DNA of 64,000 bases from Lanius collurio. Taxonomy: Eukaryota > Chordata > Aves > Passeriformes > Laniidae. The position numbers were made by a program, and so were the translations under genes. Location of the stretch: the NCBI GenBank assembly GCA_020086605.1, contig JACBWW010000016.1:22129069-22193068 (forward strand). Reading direction: 5' to 3'. How positions within the stretch are numbered: the first letter of the stretch is position 1; each line of letters opens with the position of its first letter. The notes under the pieces are model-generated. The model did not search any database. It was not told the DNA's origin and saw only the letters and a list, made by a program, of their open reading frames with translations. Below, piece by piece: positions 23,301 through 32,173 of this stretch.

Positions 23301-24921
23301 CAGCTGGGCAATCCATCCCTCCCCAGGAAGCTCCTGCAAATGCTGTTTCCTTGCACAGGGCCGAGCTTAGCCAGACCCTCCAAAGTGCAACGAGTTCTCC
23401 CGGTCTCTGCAGGGATAATTTTCCATCCGAGCTGGGACTGTTTCAAACCACAAACCCATCCAAAGCAGCTCTCCTGTTCGACCCACACACCTTCAGCTGG
23501 CTCAGGGAGATGCTCAGCCTAAACAGAGTGCTGGGCAGGTCACAGGCAGGACACACGTGGAGTCCTGGTGTCCCAGGAGCCCAGGAAGGGCTCAGGTCCC
23601 CTGAAAATCAGACTGGCTGACACACAGGGAGAATACACTAATAAATTTAAAGGGCTGCCAAAAGCTCACAATGTGTATGACAGCTACATCTGGCCAAATA
23701 ATTGACTGTGAATAATACTACACTTGGCAAAAGCCCATGCAAAGATGAGAGGGGAAGAGAGCAAAAAGGAAATGAACTTCCACTGGCCGGAAGGCTGTGA
23801 GCATTAAGGAGGCAGGAGACAGAAGCATTACAGAGTCAAGGGGCAGAAGAATTTTCCATATTTTCCCCCTATAAATAAAGTGCTCTTCCAACATCAAGAT
23901 CAGTCTAGGAAGCAGAATAAAGCTCAGCTTAAGCCTATGATAAGGGTGCCTTTCAGAAGGAGCACCAGCAGGAGGTTTGTGCTGATACTTTGGACTAACC
24001 AAAAGGAATCTGAATTACAGAATCTCAGAATGGTTCGGACTGCAAGGCACCTTAAGGATCAGCTCATTCCAACCCCCTGACCAGGTTGCTCAGAGCCCAA
24101 TGAACTTGGCCTTGGACACCTCCAGAGATGAGGCAGCCACAGCTTCTCTGGGCAACCAGGGCCTCCCCGTCCTCTAAGCGAAGAATTTCTTCCTAATATT
24201 TGATCTAATCCTGCCTCCTTTCAGTCTGAAGTCTTATCCTGTCATTCCAGGGCCTCGGAAAACGACTCTTTCCAGCTCCCCTGTGGCCCCTTCAGGTACT
24301 GAAACGCTGCAATAAGGTCACCCCAGAGCTTCTCTTTCTATTAATTAACTAAATCGAACTAATTCTCATGAGTTTCCTGAAGTTGCTTTTCTAAAATGCA
24401 TCAACACAGGAAGATAAACCCCATTCAAGATGTGATAGGCTGGACAGCCGAGAGGAAGCACTGCCTGTTCCTCTCCTGGAATTTTTCTGGCTTACTCCTT
24501 TCTTTATCTCGATTCCCAGGGGAGCTCTGGTGGGTAAATGTTTAATCTGTGCTGCCCTCTGCCCTGGCGTGGGACTGCTGGAGCCAAGCCCAGGCACCCC
24601 GGGCAGGCTGACGAGATCGACTCATTAACCCGCCGGCTTCTCCCAGAACCTACAGAAATAAATAAACCCCAACTCTCCTTTTTGTTACACTGAGAGGCGC
24701 AACTGCAGCTCACGCCAGAGCGGGAGGAGAAGAAAGCAGGCACTGGGAGCCCCTGCTCGGGGGCAGCAGAGCCGGATCGGCGGTGAGAGCGGGCACCCAC
24801 TGCCAGGATGGGCACTGTCACTGCACGGAGAGCGCAGCCCCAGCTGCGGGCAAACCAAGCAGAAATCCTTCCCCCAGGCCAGGCACAGAGGAGACAGAGC
24901 CCCAGTAGTTACCAGGTCCAT
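2353..24921 (-). CDS. FYB2: FYB2, FYN-binding protein 2 (ADAP-like adaptor), 17 exons placed
   Basis: Adaptor of the ADAP/FYB family, known in mammals (as ARAP) to act downstream of the T-cell receptor with SKAP and SLP-76 partners. Exons in transcript order: 24913-24921, 20471-21208, 19360-19505, 18264-18297, 15576-15664, 14798-14826, 12215-12365, 10193-10239, 10051-10094, 9691-9754, 7764-7847, 7304-7335, 5695-5755, 5066-5158, 3236-3299, 2513-2669, 2353-2390. The joined reading is about 626 codons; human is about 730. Visible parts: N-terminal EGVTDFKALRAKF block, proline-rich KPPRPP segment, acidic tyrosine motifs (IYDDV, TYEDI, VYDNV), a lysine-rich helix and a C-terminal helical SH3 domain. 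Intron phases agree throughout exons 3-7 and 8-17. They do not agree at 2/3 and 7/8, so at least one short exon is probably missing at each. The 3' end is uncertain: exon 17 either reads into a TAA or splices on. Synteny with C8A/C8B supports the name. Confidence 0.9.
2513..2669 (-). CDS. FYB2: FYB2 exon 16, helical SH3 domain core
   Basis: This 157-base exon lies between a polypyrimidine/TGCAG acceptor and a perfect GTGAGT donor. It begins YEKEIRVLATATA and ends ALICRNARGR, with LTAGEQLDVI between. This follows the ADAP C-terminal SH3 layout (EIRVLY..., LQVKPGESLEVI, VLCRNEEGKYGYVL). In ADAP this fold packs an N-terminal helix against the SH3 and binds acidic lipids rather than ordinary proline ligands; a similar role here is inferred. 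Confidence 0.92.
2774..3217. repeat. Tandem repeat, ~122-bp unit, with ambiguous bases
   Basis: Three near-identical copies begin at 2774, 2896 and 3039, and a diverged partial fourth at about 3161, each starting AAAGTTCCACCA or a variant. The second copy is 21 bases longer because a short GCATAGCTGAGGAGCA segment is doubled around the N at 3016. A second N sits at 2773, directly at the array start. The array fills most of the intron between FYB2 exons 15 and 16. Confidence 0.9.
3236..3299 (-). CDS. FYB2: FYB2 exon 15, basic helix before SH3
   Basis: The exon reads NILKFKKKMEKEEKFFRETFM between a TTGCAG acceptor and a GTGCGT donor. It matches the lysine-rich helix that precedes the ADAP C-terminal SH3 domain and joins in phase to exon 16. 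Confidence 0.88.
4363..4458. repeat. A-rich low-complexity tract
   Basis: Plus strand is almost entirely A runs broken by C clusters and AAC/AAAAC steps, immediately left of a CR1 copy. It is simple sequence with no coding content. Confidence 0.8.
4541..4752 (-). mobile_element. CR1 LINE fragment
   Basis: The plus strand opens with the reverse complement of the CR1 3' terminal repeat (ATCATAGAATTTTAGAATCATA) and contains TGCCATGGGCAGGGACACCT and GGTTGCTCCAAGCCCTGCC, diagnostic of the avian CR1 3' region. It is a 5'-truncated copy inserted on the minus strand in a FYB2 intron. Confidence 0.92.
5066..5158 (-). CDS. FYB2: FYB2 exon 14, basic linker
   Basis: A CTCTCAG acceptor precedes an open 93-base exon reading GKNEKHKVRMPKLRMVKEY followed by a basic stretch ending SVDDLE. 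It is phase-compatible with exons 13 and 15. The donor, GAAAG/GTCTTG, is weak. The segment sits where ADAP has a lysine-rich linker between its YDDV motif and its SH3 domain. Confidence 0.8.
5695..5755 (-). CDS. FYB2: FYB2 exon 13, VYDNV tyrosine motif
   Basis: Reads AASQEDNVYDNVDVGQRET before a GTGAGG donor. The acidic tyrosine motif corresponds to EVYDDVD in ADAP, a candidate SH2-docking site. The acceptor is a tandem CAG/CAG pair, so the exon may begin at 5755 or 5752 with a one-codon difference. Confidence 0.82.
7304..7335 (-). CDS. FYB2: FYB2 exon 12 (candidate)
   Basis: Codons reading WQQHLLKKFA end at a strong GCCG/GTGAGTC donor whose phase fits exon 13. Start 7335 (acceptor GCCAAG) is the phase-compatible choice after exon 11; a stronger-looking CAACAG acceptor would start at 7325 but breaks phase. 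The donor is well supported, the start is not. Confidence 0.6.
7764..7847 (-). CDS. FYB2: FYB2 exon 11, basic segment
   Basis: The acceptor TTTTGGACAG is followed by an open exon reading TEKQKRFGNLFKIEKLKLNN and then FRLKDNLK, ending at a GTAAGA donor. It is strongly basic. Split codons at both ends agree with exon 10 upstream and the chosen exon 12 start. Confidence 0.8.
9691..9754 (-). CDS. FYB2: FYB2 exon 10, YEETYEDI motif
   Basis: Reads NSYEETYEDIEIGGDNPAKP between a TTTCAG acceptor and a GTAAGC donor. Two acidic-context tyrosines resemble the tyrosine-motif region of FYB family adaptors. Phase agrees with exons 9 and 11. Confidence 0.85.
10051..10094 (-). CDS. FYB2: FYB2 exon 9, serine-rich
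   Basis: A 44-base exon reading SHGSDASSSFTSDS, acceptor TTGCAG and donor GTAAGT. Only 98 bases of intron separate it from exon 8. Phases fit on both sides. Confidence 0.82.
10193..10239 (-). CDS. FYB2: FYB2 exon 8, IYDDV motif
   Basis: Reads APEDIYDDVEELQDR between a CTGCAG acceptor and a perfect GTGAGT donor. YDDV is the motif that in ADAP binds the SLP-76 SH2 domain when phosphorylated. Its start is in phase 0 while exon 7 ends in phase 1, so an exon between them is likely unassigned. Confidence 0.87.
10931..11055 (+). mobile_element. CR1 LINE 3' fragment
   Basis: Contains GGGCTTGGAGCAACCTGG, a degraded CCCTGCCCGTGGCAAGG and a GGTCCCTCCAAAACCCAAA block followed by CCATTCTGATTC, the sense 3' end of CR1. 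It lies within a FYB2 intron. Confidence 0.9.
11617..11787. repeat. Minisatellite, 3 copies of 57 bp
   Basis: Copies begin at 11617, 11674 and 11731 with AGCAGCAGCTCTGGTCACTG and differ by about one base. Because 57 is 19 codons, the array stays open in several frames on both strands and yields repeated pseudo-peptides. It is intronic in FYB2 with no splice-site context at its edges. Confidence 0.95.
12215..12365 (-). CDS. FYB2: FYB2 exon 7, ETEYMSP exon
   Basis: A 151-base exon with acceptor TTCATCCCAG and perfect donor GTGAGT. It begins TGETEYMSPTSQAKG and continues through a Gly/Lys-rich stretch to AYPTPPGLAKGRAEL. The phase-0 start fits exon 6. I do not recognise a domain; assignment rests on splice sites, phase and position. 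Confidence 0.7.
12419..12514. repeat. AT-rich simple repeat
   Basis: Consists of interleaved TATATG, TAAATTATATG and TAAATATAA steps, with the ATATGTATATAAATTATATG block repeated. It has microsatellite character and lies just upstream of FYB2 exon 7 in transcript order. Confidence 0.85.
14798..14826 (-). CDS. FYB2: FYB2 exon 6, short exon
   Basis: A 29-base exon encoding PKAEPEKRK after a split Val codon, with acceptor TTTCCTAG and perfect donor GTGAGT. Its phases fit exons 5 and 7 exactly, which is the main support for so short an exon. Confidence 0.75.
15576..15664 (-). CDS. FYB2: FYB2 exon 5
   Basis: Reads AQLEEWNNYEETPMYLNQSG then DATTLCVIE. This aligns in spacing with the mammalian FYB2 segment containing FEE..NYE...YL..SG and LC. 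Acceptor TTCTCAG, donor GTACTT; phases agree with exons 4 and 6. Confidence 0.88.
17990..18140 (-). mobile_element. CR1 LINE fragment
   Basis: Starts with AATCACAGAATCCCAGCACG, then GGTTGGGCTGGAAGGAACCT, the reverse complement of the CR1 3' end. It ends within about 120 bases of FYB2 exon 4. Confidence 0.9.
18264..18297 (-). CDS. FYB2: FYB2 exon 4, short exon
   Basis: A 34-base exon reading AAEEDYLTPE. It corresponds to the mammalian FYB2 stretch with EE...L.PER just before the exon 5 homology. Acceptor TTTGTGTGCAG, donor GTGAGC; phases fit both neighbours. Confidence 0.85.
19360..19505 (-). CDS. FYB2: FYB2 exon 3, proline-rich exon
   Basis: Encodes RIKPLPSAESLGPAPGKPPR followed by PPKFDLSAFQ, strongly like the FYB/FYB2 proline-rich block (KPLP...LGP.P.KP.RPP..L..F) that binds the SKAP SH3 domain. 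Donor ACAA/GTAAGA is strong. The acceptor is less certain: TCTTACAG at 19505 leaves a one-base lead that does not match exon 2. Confidence 0.9.
20471..21208 (-). CDS. FYB2: FYB2 exon 2, large N-terminal exon
   Basis: The longest FYB2 exon (about 246 codons, one open frame) opens EGVTDFKALRAKFQND after a CCTCACCCAG acceptor. This resembles the conserved FYB-family N-terminal motif with an F-K-x-L-x-A-K/R-F core. The rest is low-complexity and Ser/Pro/Gln-rich, presumably disordered. The end is set at the ATG/GTAAGG donor (20471); an alternative ACAG/GTATGG donor lies five bases upstream. Confidence 0.92.
22801..22938. repeat. Tandem duplication, 75-bp unit
   Basis: Segments starting CCTCATTGGTGCCCT (22801) and CCTCATCAGTGCCCT (22876) share a perfect AGACAAGGAAAAGAGAAAGG core and the following CCTGCTTGTCTCAGTGTG. 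It lies in FYB2 intron 1. On the minus strand each copy carries a pyrimidine-rich acceptor-like CTCTCAG or CTCTGAG. Confidence 0.9.
24014..24345 (-). mobile_element. CR1 LINE fragment
   Basis: Starts TTACAGAATCTCAGAATGGT and continues through CTTGGCCTTGGACACCTCC and AAGGTCACCCCAGAGCTTCT, the reverse-complement CR1 3' region extending about 330 bases into the element. Confidence 0.9.
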
Positions 24922-25150
24922 CCCTCGCTGCTCCAGGCCGGTTCCAGAGCTTCATCCCAGCATGGTCCTCATCTCCCGGAGCTGCTCTCGCCGCAGTGCC
25001 CGTCCTGCAGCCACGCCGGGCGAGGCGGAGCGAGCCCGGAGCACACCTGGGCTGGGGCTGGGTCTGCCCCCGGGGCGGGGAGAGCTTCACCCGGGCAGGG
25101 CTGAGCCTGCCCAGCAGCCCTTGGCCTGAGCCACGCTTCCCTGAGCCGCA
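24700..25150. promoter_or_regulatory. FYB2: CpG-rich block, likely FYB2 promoter and first exon
   Basis: CpG dinucleotides are dense here (for example GCGGAGCGAGCCCGG and CCCCGGGGCGGGGAGAG near 25020-25080) and sparse on either side. FYB2 exon 1 lies inside the block, so transcription most likely starts to its right. A GGGGCGGGG Sp1-type box is visible near 25072-25081. The exact start site cannot be read from sequence. Confidence 0.7.
24913..24921 (-). CDS. FYB2: FYB2 exon 1, three-codon initiator exon
   Basis: ATG GAC CTG is followed directly by a GTAACT donor in phase 0, and exon 2 resumes in phase 0 with Glu-Gly-Val. The result, MDLEGVTDFKAL, closely resembles the mammalian FYB2 N terminus. 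The position inside the CpG-rich block supports it. The call is inferred from phase, length and motif. Confidence 0.75.
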
Positions 25151-25254
25151 AATGTCAGCAGAGCGGCAGGCTGGGCGTGGGAGAGATCAGGATTGGATTG
25201 CTTTGTGAGGGAAAGAATGGCACCCTCAGCATGGGTACCCCCAGAGCACCCATG

Positions 25255-25526
25255 TGTCCATGTGGTGTCCATATCCGTGGAGGTTTGGGTAAGAAGGGAC
25301 TGTAAAGATCATCCAGTGATGATCCCTTCTCACAGCTGGGGCCAGCAGAACTGAGGAGAGAGATGAGAAGACCCACCGTGTCCATGTGGTGTCCATATCC
25401 ATGGAGGTTTGTGGAATTTTAGGGTGGTTTGGGTAAGAAGGGACTGTAAAGATCATCCAGTGATGATCCCTTCTCACAGCTGGGGCCAGAAAAACTGAGG
25501 AGAGAGATGAGAAGACCCACTGTGTC
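25255..25526. repeat. Tandem duplication, ~125-147 bp unit
   Basis: TGTCCATGTGGTGTCCATAT occurs at 25255 and again at 25379, each followed by GGTTTGGGTAAGAAGGGACT and GATCATCCAGTGATGATCCC. The second copy carries about 20 extra bases around GGAATTTTAGGGTGG, which looks like a degraded CR1 3' end that the first copy has lost. Confidence 0.85.
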
Positions 25527-26217
25527 CAGCAGTAATTCTCACCCCAATTTTTAGGTCTCCCCATAGGTGATGCCCACCCTGCTGCAGCAGCCCAGCCTGC
25601 ATCAGGCTCTTCCCCAGAGGGAAGCAAGAGACCTCAGAGTGCATTTCCTCAGAGGAACAAAGTGTTTCCTTCATCTCTGGACAGCAGAACCCAGCAAAAT
25701 CAGTCATTCTGGCTGCAGCTCACACATACTCCCTGCTGAAGCAGCTCCTTTCCATGGTGAGCTGCTCCTCAGGGTCCTAAGGACAGGCCAGTGAAATTAG
25801 GGCAAACAAGACTTCTCCTATCACTGGGTATTTCTGCCCTGGAGAATAAAGGATCTGTCCAAACACTGAGCCCATGTTTTTACAGAGCATGTCTCCCAGG
25901 AAAAGCAAGGCTGGTTAGCTTGGCAAGAAGAGAGATGAGAGCCCCAGGACTTCCCTCTTCCCTCCATAACTGATCAAATATTATTTCATCTCTCTCTTCA
26001 GGAGGGCTTGGTGTTTTCCTCAGAGCAGACAGCTGCTGCATGGAGCTGGGGTGCTGGTGGCACTCAGAGGTGGCTGCTGATGGGGCTTGGGCAGGCAGAA
26101 AGCCACGAGCAGCCTGAGCAATATCCATGAGCTGACCCTAATCCCACACAACCAGACTCAGCCCCTCTCCTATAGGTCATTCCCAATAAGATGCCTGGAA
26201 AAGAAACCACGAAGAGG

Positions 26218-26466
26218 TGTTAAAAGTCATCCAATTCCACCCCCCCTGCCATGGGCAGGGACACCTTCCACTCTCCCAGGTTGCTCCAAGCCCCATCCAA
26301 CCTGGCCTCTGACACTTCCAGGGGTGGGGCAGCCACAGCTTTTCTGGGCAACCTGTACCAGTGCCTCCCCACCCTCACAGGGAAGATCTTTTTTCCTAAT
26401 ATCTGATCTAACCCTGCCCTCTTTCAGTTTGAAACCATTCCTCTCTGTCCTAGCCCCATCTGCACA
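26218..26466 (-). mobile_element. CR1 LINE fragment
   Basis: Contains CTGCCATGGGCAGGGACACC, GGTTGCTCCAAGCCCCATCC and TTTCAGTTTGAAACCATTCC, reverse complement of CR1. The terminal ATTCTATGA repeat is missing on the left. Confidence 0.9.
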
Positions 26467-27475
26467 CGGGCATCGAGCAAATCCTTGCCCCAAGCATCCT
26501 TAATGCCCTCAGGAGTGGGACTGATGCTCTCACAGCCTAAACTCACCCTGCTTTCCAGAGCCAAAGTTGAGCTGAAAAATAACAGGAAGAGAAATGGAGG
26601 AAAAGAAAAAGGCTTATTTGTCAGACATGGCTCGAAGCATGAGTCTGGCTCCTCACCACATGAAAAGCCCTGCTGCTTCCTGGAGGTCTTGGAGAAGAAA
26701 GGGGGGTCCTGCCGAGCTGGGAGCTGGCAGGGAAGTCTCCCAAGCCAGTGCTGGAGTCGCAGTGTGATGGGAATCAATGCCAGCTTTGTGTACAGGTAGC
26801 TGGGGAGGATTTATGACCCGCCCAGTGGTATGAACACAGGCCATGAATTACAGCACTGTTGGAGGATCAGGAGGTTCTGACTTCAGAGCTGCAGTCCTGA
26901 CAGTAAGGACAGGGCAGATTCCTCTATGTGAACTCTAAAAATTAAAGTGAAATGCCAAAACTTCTTTAAAACATGCATTTTGTGAGTGCCAGCCCTGTGG
27001 GACCCCACTAGCCTCGCCAGGGCTGCCATAAATCACACCGGGCTACAAGAACTGCCCAAGGAGTACGGGGCAGCCACGGTGTTGTAAACATCAAGCTCTG
27101 CACAAGGGAATTTTGGGGCAATCCAGCCTTTTTTGGAAGATAACAAGATTTAGACATAATTGGTGATAACATTAGCTCAGTGTCAAGACATTTCAGTTTG
27201 GAGATAATCTGAGAAGTTGTTTTCCTTTGTCACAGCTACTGGCCCCACACGTGGGACAACACTGAGAAAAGGCAATAGGGTACATATCTCAAAAAACCCC
27301 CAAAACAAACAAACACAAACCTGAACCCCCCCCAAAAATGGGGGGAAATTGAAAGCAGGGCACAGCCTTGTGCTGGGGAAGGTTTTGGCTCGGTTTTAAT
27401 GCCTTATTCTGTTCCCAGGAGGGCCAGGACGCTCTCCCCCACCTGATTCCTTGCATATCCCGTAGGATTCCTGAA

Positions 27476-27540
27476 AGGTTTGGGTTGGCGGAGACGCTAA
27501 AGATCCTCTAATTCCAACCCCTTGCCATGGGCAGGGACGA
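27476..27540 (-). mobile_element. CR1 LINE fragment (short)
   Basis: GGTTTGGGTTGGCGGAGACG followed by AAAGATCCTCTAATTCCAAC and TTGCCATGGGCAGGGACGA is a short reverse-complement CR1 3' end. Confidence 0.8.
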
Positions 27541-28305
27541 GCCCGGCTGGAATTTTATCCTTACCCTGCCAGGAGGTCATATCGTGGCTTTCCAGCAGAG
27601 GGGGAAATAGGATCACTTGTTCCACCACCGAGCCGCTTGCTCTGTCTTGCATCACTGGCAGGAGCGAGGGATTTAGGAAAATGCAGTATTATTGATCCCT
27701 GCATTCCAAAAGCCAGCACTTGCTGTGACTGGCCAGGACAAGCATTATTTAGGGGTCCGTGTAGGTACCCACACAGCTCCATCAGAAGTTTTAACGTCAG
27801 CCCCATCAAAACACTCAAGAAAATGAATTTAAAAGCCTTGCAAAGTGTCAGGTATTTTATCTGTCCAAGCCACACGGCTGTCTCTGCACTGTGGCCCTGA
27901 TCTTACAATTAAGTGCACACTTTTTTTTCAACAATATGGCCAATATAATCCCCTGTGTGTTTAAAGCTAAGTCTTTACTCTGGTGGAAGATGTGTCACCA
28001 GAGCTGTTCCAGCTTCAGTGGCACCAAATGGGGACTGGCAGGTCCAGCACTAGGGCTGTGGTCATCTTCTGGTCCTTGGGTGGACCTCTCTCCACAGCCA
28101 GTCTCAGTAAACGAGAGACAAGCACAATATTGCATGGAGAATTTAAGCTGGGGATGAAAACCAGATGTACCTGAGGAAATGAGATGCAGAAGTGGTGCAC
28201 AGAGGCAAAGGATGGTGCTGAGAGGCTGATGAGCAGTGTTTGCTGTCCTCTCTGTGATGAGCAGGGTCAGGCAGAGCCTTTCCTTGCTGTAATGCAGCAC
28301 AGGGG

Positions 28306-28599
28306 TGTCGCTGTAGGACACGGAAGCACACGCGTGTTCACACGGCTGAAGGTGAGGGTGAAAAGAGGAAGTTTATTTTCTGACTCCACTATTTATAGTT
28401 TTACAAAAGAGACAGGGCATTGGAGAGTGGAAGAGCCACCTCTCCAATGACACTGGATAGGTTACCAATCCATCAGCTTCTCTCCACCTCTATGAAGGAA
28501 TGCAAAACAACTGAGTGTTTACAGAACAAAGCGTGGGAAAGCGTGTAACTAGAATGAAAACATCAGAAGGCTAAAAGATTTCTAAAAAACAGGGCGACA
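28306..28599 (-). mobile_element. Solo LTR of an endogenous retrovirus, 294 bp
   Basis: Bounded by the inverted ends TGTCGC and GCGACA and flanked by a perfect 6-base target duplication CAGGGG (28300-28305 and 28600-28605). Read on the minus strand it has LTR order: a TATA box CTATAAATAG (28398-28389), then AATAAA (28377-28372), then the downstream end. No internal retroviral coding sequence lies on either side, so it is a solo LTR left by recombination. A 6-base duplication is usual for class II (alpha/beta-like) avian elements; the exact family is not assigned. Confidence 0.88.
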
Positions 28600-31500
28600 C
28601 AGGGGGACACAGGGCCCTCCAGACTGCAGAGACACCACCCAGCACTCAGCATCTGCTCTGCACCGTGAGCTACAGCAAACACCTTGCCCTTCATGCTTCT
28701 GCTCAGGTCTCCTACTTGCTCTACAATATAAAGCTCTCTGAATCTAAATCTTCTCCTGATGACATCTGTGCTGGGATTCTGATTTTTGAAGCTCAGAGAT
28801 GAAGACCTTGGTAGTCAGCTTGGCTTCCTTGGCAAAACAGAAGTGCTTTTACCAAACTGCTGTGCAGAGAAAGAGAGGATGAGCTGAGAAAAGCCCATGT
28901 GGGCTGCAAAAGCACGTGTGAAACAGCAAACTTTCCGAGGGCAGAGCTCCAACTGCGAGGCACGACTTCTTGATCTTGCCATAGCTCTGTGCATAGCCCT
29001 CTATAACCTCTGCACATTGCAACAACCTCTGCATTGTTTAAAATATCCCCCCCACCCCCAAAGGAAAGGCTGTCTGCTCTGCCCTGTTCCCTGGTGAGCC
29101 ACGAGAGAGCAAACAGCACGTGGCAGGTGTCAGTCACGCCACAACTTTGTGGGTAGGATGGATGGAATAGAAGGAAAAAGAACTGCCTTTAGATGGTCAT
29201 GGTCTTCAAGCTAGGAACAAAATTCAGATTTACAGTATTGCATGAATAATGTACTACAAAGAATATAAATATAATATTGGCATAAAAAAAGGATGAATTT
29301 TTTTATATAACTGCATCCCTTGCAGCAAAAGCTATATGAATATACTAAAAATAAAAATCCAGATATGAGGAAGGAACAAATGCAAATTGCTGGATGACAA
29401 TAACATTATGTTATATACATTACAACTTCACCCTGGGGCTAGGCTTGTGCAGCCAGCCACATTACCCACAGGCTGCTCAGGTGATAAGTGATCAATGCAC
29501 TCTTCAGGCAGAGATTAATTCCCTTTGTTGATCCAAACACATTTGAAGTGGAGACTTTTTTGAAGTGGAACAAAATCCCTTGTTGCTATCAGAGTTTGTT
29601 TACACTGAGATAATCTGCCCCTGATTTTAGGTATGTAAGGGTTGTGAATGAGAATTTGTGTGTCTTTTAATTAAAGAGTTCTTCAGTGTCAGGGAAAGAG
29701 CTCTGTGGTGGCAATAGCCACAAAGTGATGATGTGAGCTCACTGCCCACCCGTGCCATCTCACAGCCCTTTTTCCATGCCCCTGAACACTTCCTGGCTCA
29801 TCCTGCTGAAGGTGACTGCATCACCATGGCCAGCATGGCCAGCACCACAAACCAGAGGTCCAGAGACTTAATTCAGGTTTGGAGTCAACGACACAACACA
29901 AACATTTTAGACACATTCAATTCACAACGTTCTAAATGGAACCATAAATTTTATATATATTTATATACACACCACTTTTGGAACAAAACACATCTGAGAA
30001 AGGTTCTTTAATTTCACTCTCTCACCTGGAGTGCCTTGCTGGCTGCTTAAATTTCTCCCACACACCTCTCCCCCAGACAGCCTCACCTATCAGTGAGAAA
30101 TTGGTGTTGTGCCTGATTGCACAAACCAGCCCAGCCTTTTACCTGGGAGATGCACCACAAATAGCTTCCATTATATATAGGGGGTGTTTCTGATGCTGCT
30201 CTCAGAAAAGAGAAGAAATAATGCTCTGACAGCCTTGCTTGGATGCTGAGGAGGCCCTTGGCTGTTCAAAACAGCCATTTGTATCACGGGACAGCCCAGG
30301 TTTGCATGGAAGGCAGTAGGGTGCATCCCCACCAGACCTTTATAAGCACAGCTAGAACCTTTTTATGTCGTTCTGTCTTAACAGCCACCTGCAGAGAGGC
30401 TGTGATGCATAACGGGGAGGTGATGAGGGGGATTGCCTCAGGCCAGCCACATTTCCCTACTTTTTCTCCCAGGCAAAAGCAATTTAGGTTTAATAGTATA
30501 TTAAAAAAATATTAAACCCCTTATTGGAGTTCTTCTTGCACAGGCAAAGAGAGGAGAAGGACTTTCTGAGCCCATCTGCAGTGCATTAGCAGGTAAAGGA
30601 TTGCATTAACGTGCTCCTGAAGGTCGCAGAAGGGCACTCCTCATTTCATTTCAATACTGGGTTTACCCCTGTGCTACACTTCTCAGTGTTTAGCAACGAC
30701 AAGCCCCAGGGTCACTCTGAACTTTAATTGCATGAAAATAACCTGCTAAGAGGTCCTTTCATTTTGGTCATTTACAATACCAGCTATTGAAATGAGCTTT
30801 GCAATTGATTTGGGAAATACACAAAGTGACACTTCCAGCCCAGCCTTTTGTGGGCACAGGACAATTCACTGTCTGCTTAACAGCTATAATGGCCCAAGAC
30901 CAGACTTTCCTACAATAATTACACTTTCTCTTTAATTTATTGAGGTTCAAACTTTCAGTTGTCTGCTGGGAGCATTTCATTTCTGCACCAAGCATCTCAG
31001 CCCACTTATGCAGAAGAAAAAGCAGGGAGAAACAGGCACTTGTTTGAACATACAAGTCTCCATAGATCTCTCACTCATTTTTTAACTGATACCTAATGAA
31101 GGTACAGATTTCTTGTGCTTTTTTGTGCCTGCCTAGGATCCTTAAGGGCATTTTGGAGGCTGTGAAAGCTTTAGGAAACAGCTGTGAGGCAACTTGGGCT
31201 GTGATCAAGTGTCCTTCCCATGGCCGTTTTTATTTTCTTCTAACACAATGGAATCAAATATTGTCATCTTGTGACTATCTTAAAAATAAATAACCTGTGG
31301 TGTTCTTGCTTGCTGTGGTTTTGCTTTCCTACACTTGTGCACATCCACTAAGATGCCAACCAGCTAAAAGCATTAGAGCCACCACGAGCAGATGGGTTTG
31401 CACGGGGTATGGCCACAACAATTTCAGATGTAGGGGACATCTTTCTCCCCCCAAATCACTTTAGAGAACGAGGAATTCAATTTTCACGTAGCAGTGGCAA

Positions 31501-32033
31501 TGTAGGGCCATCCAAAAGCCGGGTGATAACTCACATCAGCTTTAGAGGTGGGAAACTGCCTCGTGGGGCTGGCAAGGGGAGGAAGCTGAAGTGACATTTC
31601 CATCGTGTATCTGGGAGGTACATGTTCCTCATAACTCAATTTTGTGTTAATCTTCAATTTGCTGTACTGGGAAGCTTTTCCCTGGTCAGCAACCAGACAC
31701 ATCAAAATTACAGTGAAGTCACTGTGGGAAATAACATGAGTTTCCTCCTCCTTCAAATTAAAAGGAGGTCGCAGGCTGGACAAGAAACACACTGCTGCAA
31801 TAGGACTTGATTGACTTTAATGTGGAAACAGTTGCACAGTTTAATATATTTCCTCGCCAGAAAACAGGGAATTTGTTTCCAAAAGGGCAAAGGCCTCTGG
31901 GATGTGTCCTGATTCTTTGTGATTCGATCTGTGCTGCTGTCAATGATTTACTGCAGCATTTCAGAACCCGGTGGGCTCCCTGCTCCTTCCAGCAGTCCTG
32001 AAAACTTGGAAGCTTTGGTTTGCAGCTGATCTA

Positions 32034-32036
32034 TAG
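32034..32036 (+). promoter_or_regulatory. C8A: In-frame stop upstream of the C8A start
   Basis: A TAG lies in frame eight codons before the ATG at 32061, with no other ATG in that frame between. It supports 32061 as the true start. Confidence 0.8.
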
Positions 32037-32060
32037 CAAACATTTACATATGGCCAAGCA

Positions 32061-32173
32061 ATGTGGAGGAGCCTGGCTCAGCTCTGTGCCTTGATCCTGT
32101 CTCTATGCTCACTGGTTTTATCACCAGGCCAGGCCACGGCGTGCAGGGAGCTCCAGGCACTGCCTTCCCAAAG
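32061..32173 (+). CDS. C8A: C8A exon 1, signal peptide
   Basis: Encodes [20 protein letters not shown] followed by [17 protein letters not shown], a short basic start and hydrophobic core typical of a secretory signal. It ends at a perfect GTAAGT donor with a split Arg codon completed by exon 2. Too short for a generic ORF filter, but phase, donor and the resulting QRRSSRD junction, like the human propeptide's basic site, all fit. Confidence 0.88.

Larger units (their letters stand above)
24922..32060. other. FYB2-C8A intergenic region
   Basis: About 7.1 kb between divergent genes. It holds the CpG-rich FYB2 promoter block, a tandem duplication at 25.3-25.5 kb, CR1 fragments at 26.2 and 27.5 kb and a solo LTR at 28.3 kb. 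No open frame shows splice context or family resemblance. From about 28.6 to 32.0 kb I see only AT-rich unique sequence. Confidence 0.7.

Noticed and set aside
31600..31900. HNF1- and C/EBP-like AT-rich words upstream of C8A
   Set aside because: Only partial matches to consensus (for example GTTAATCTTCAAT) in AT-rich DNA; not distinguishable from chance without alignment.
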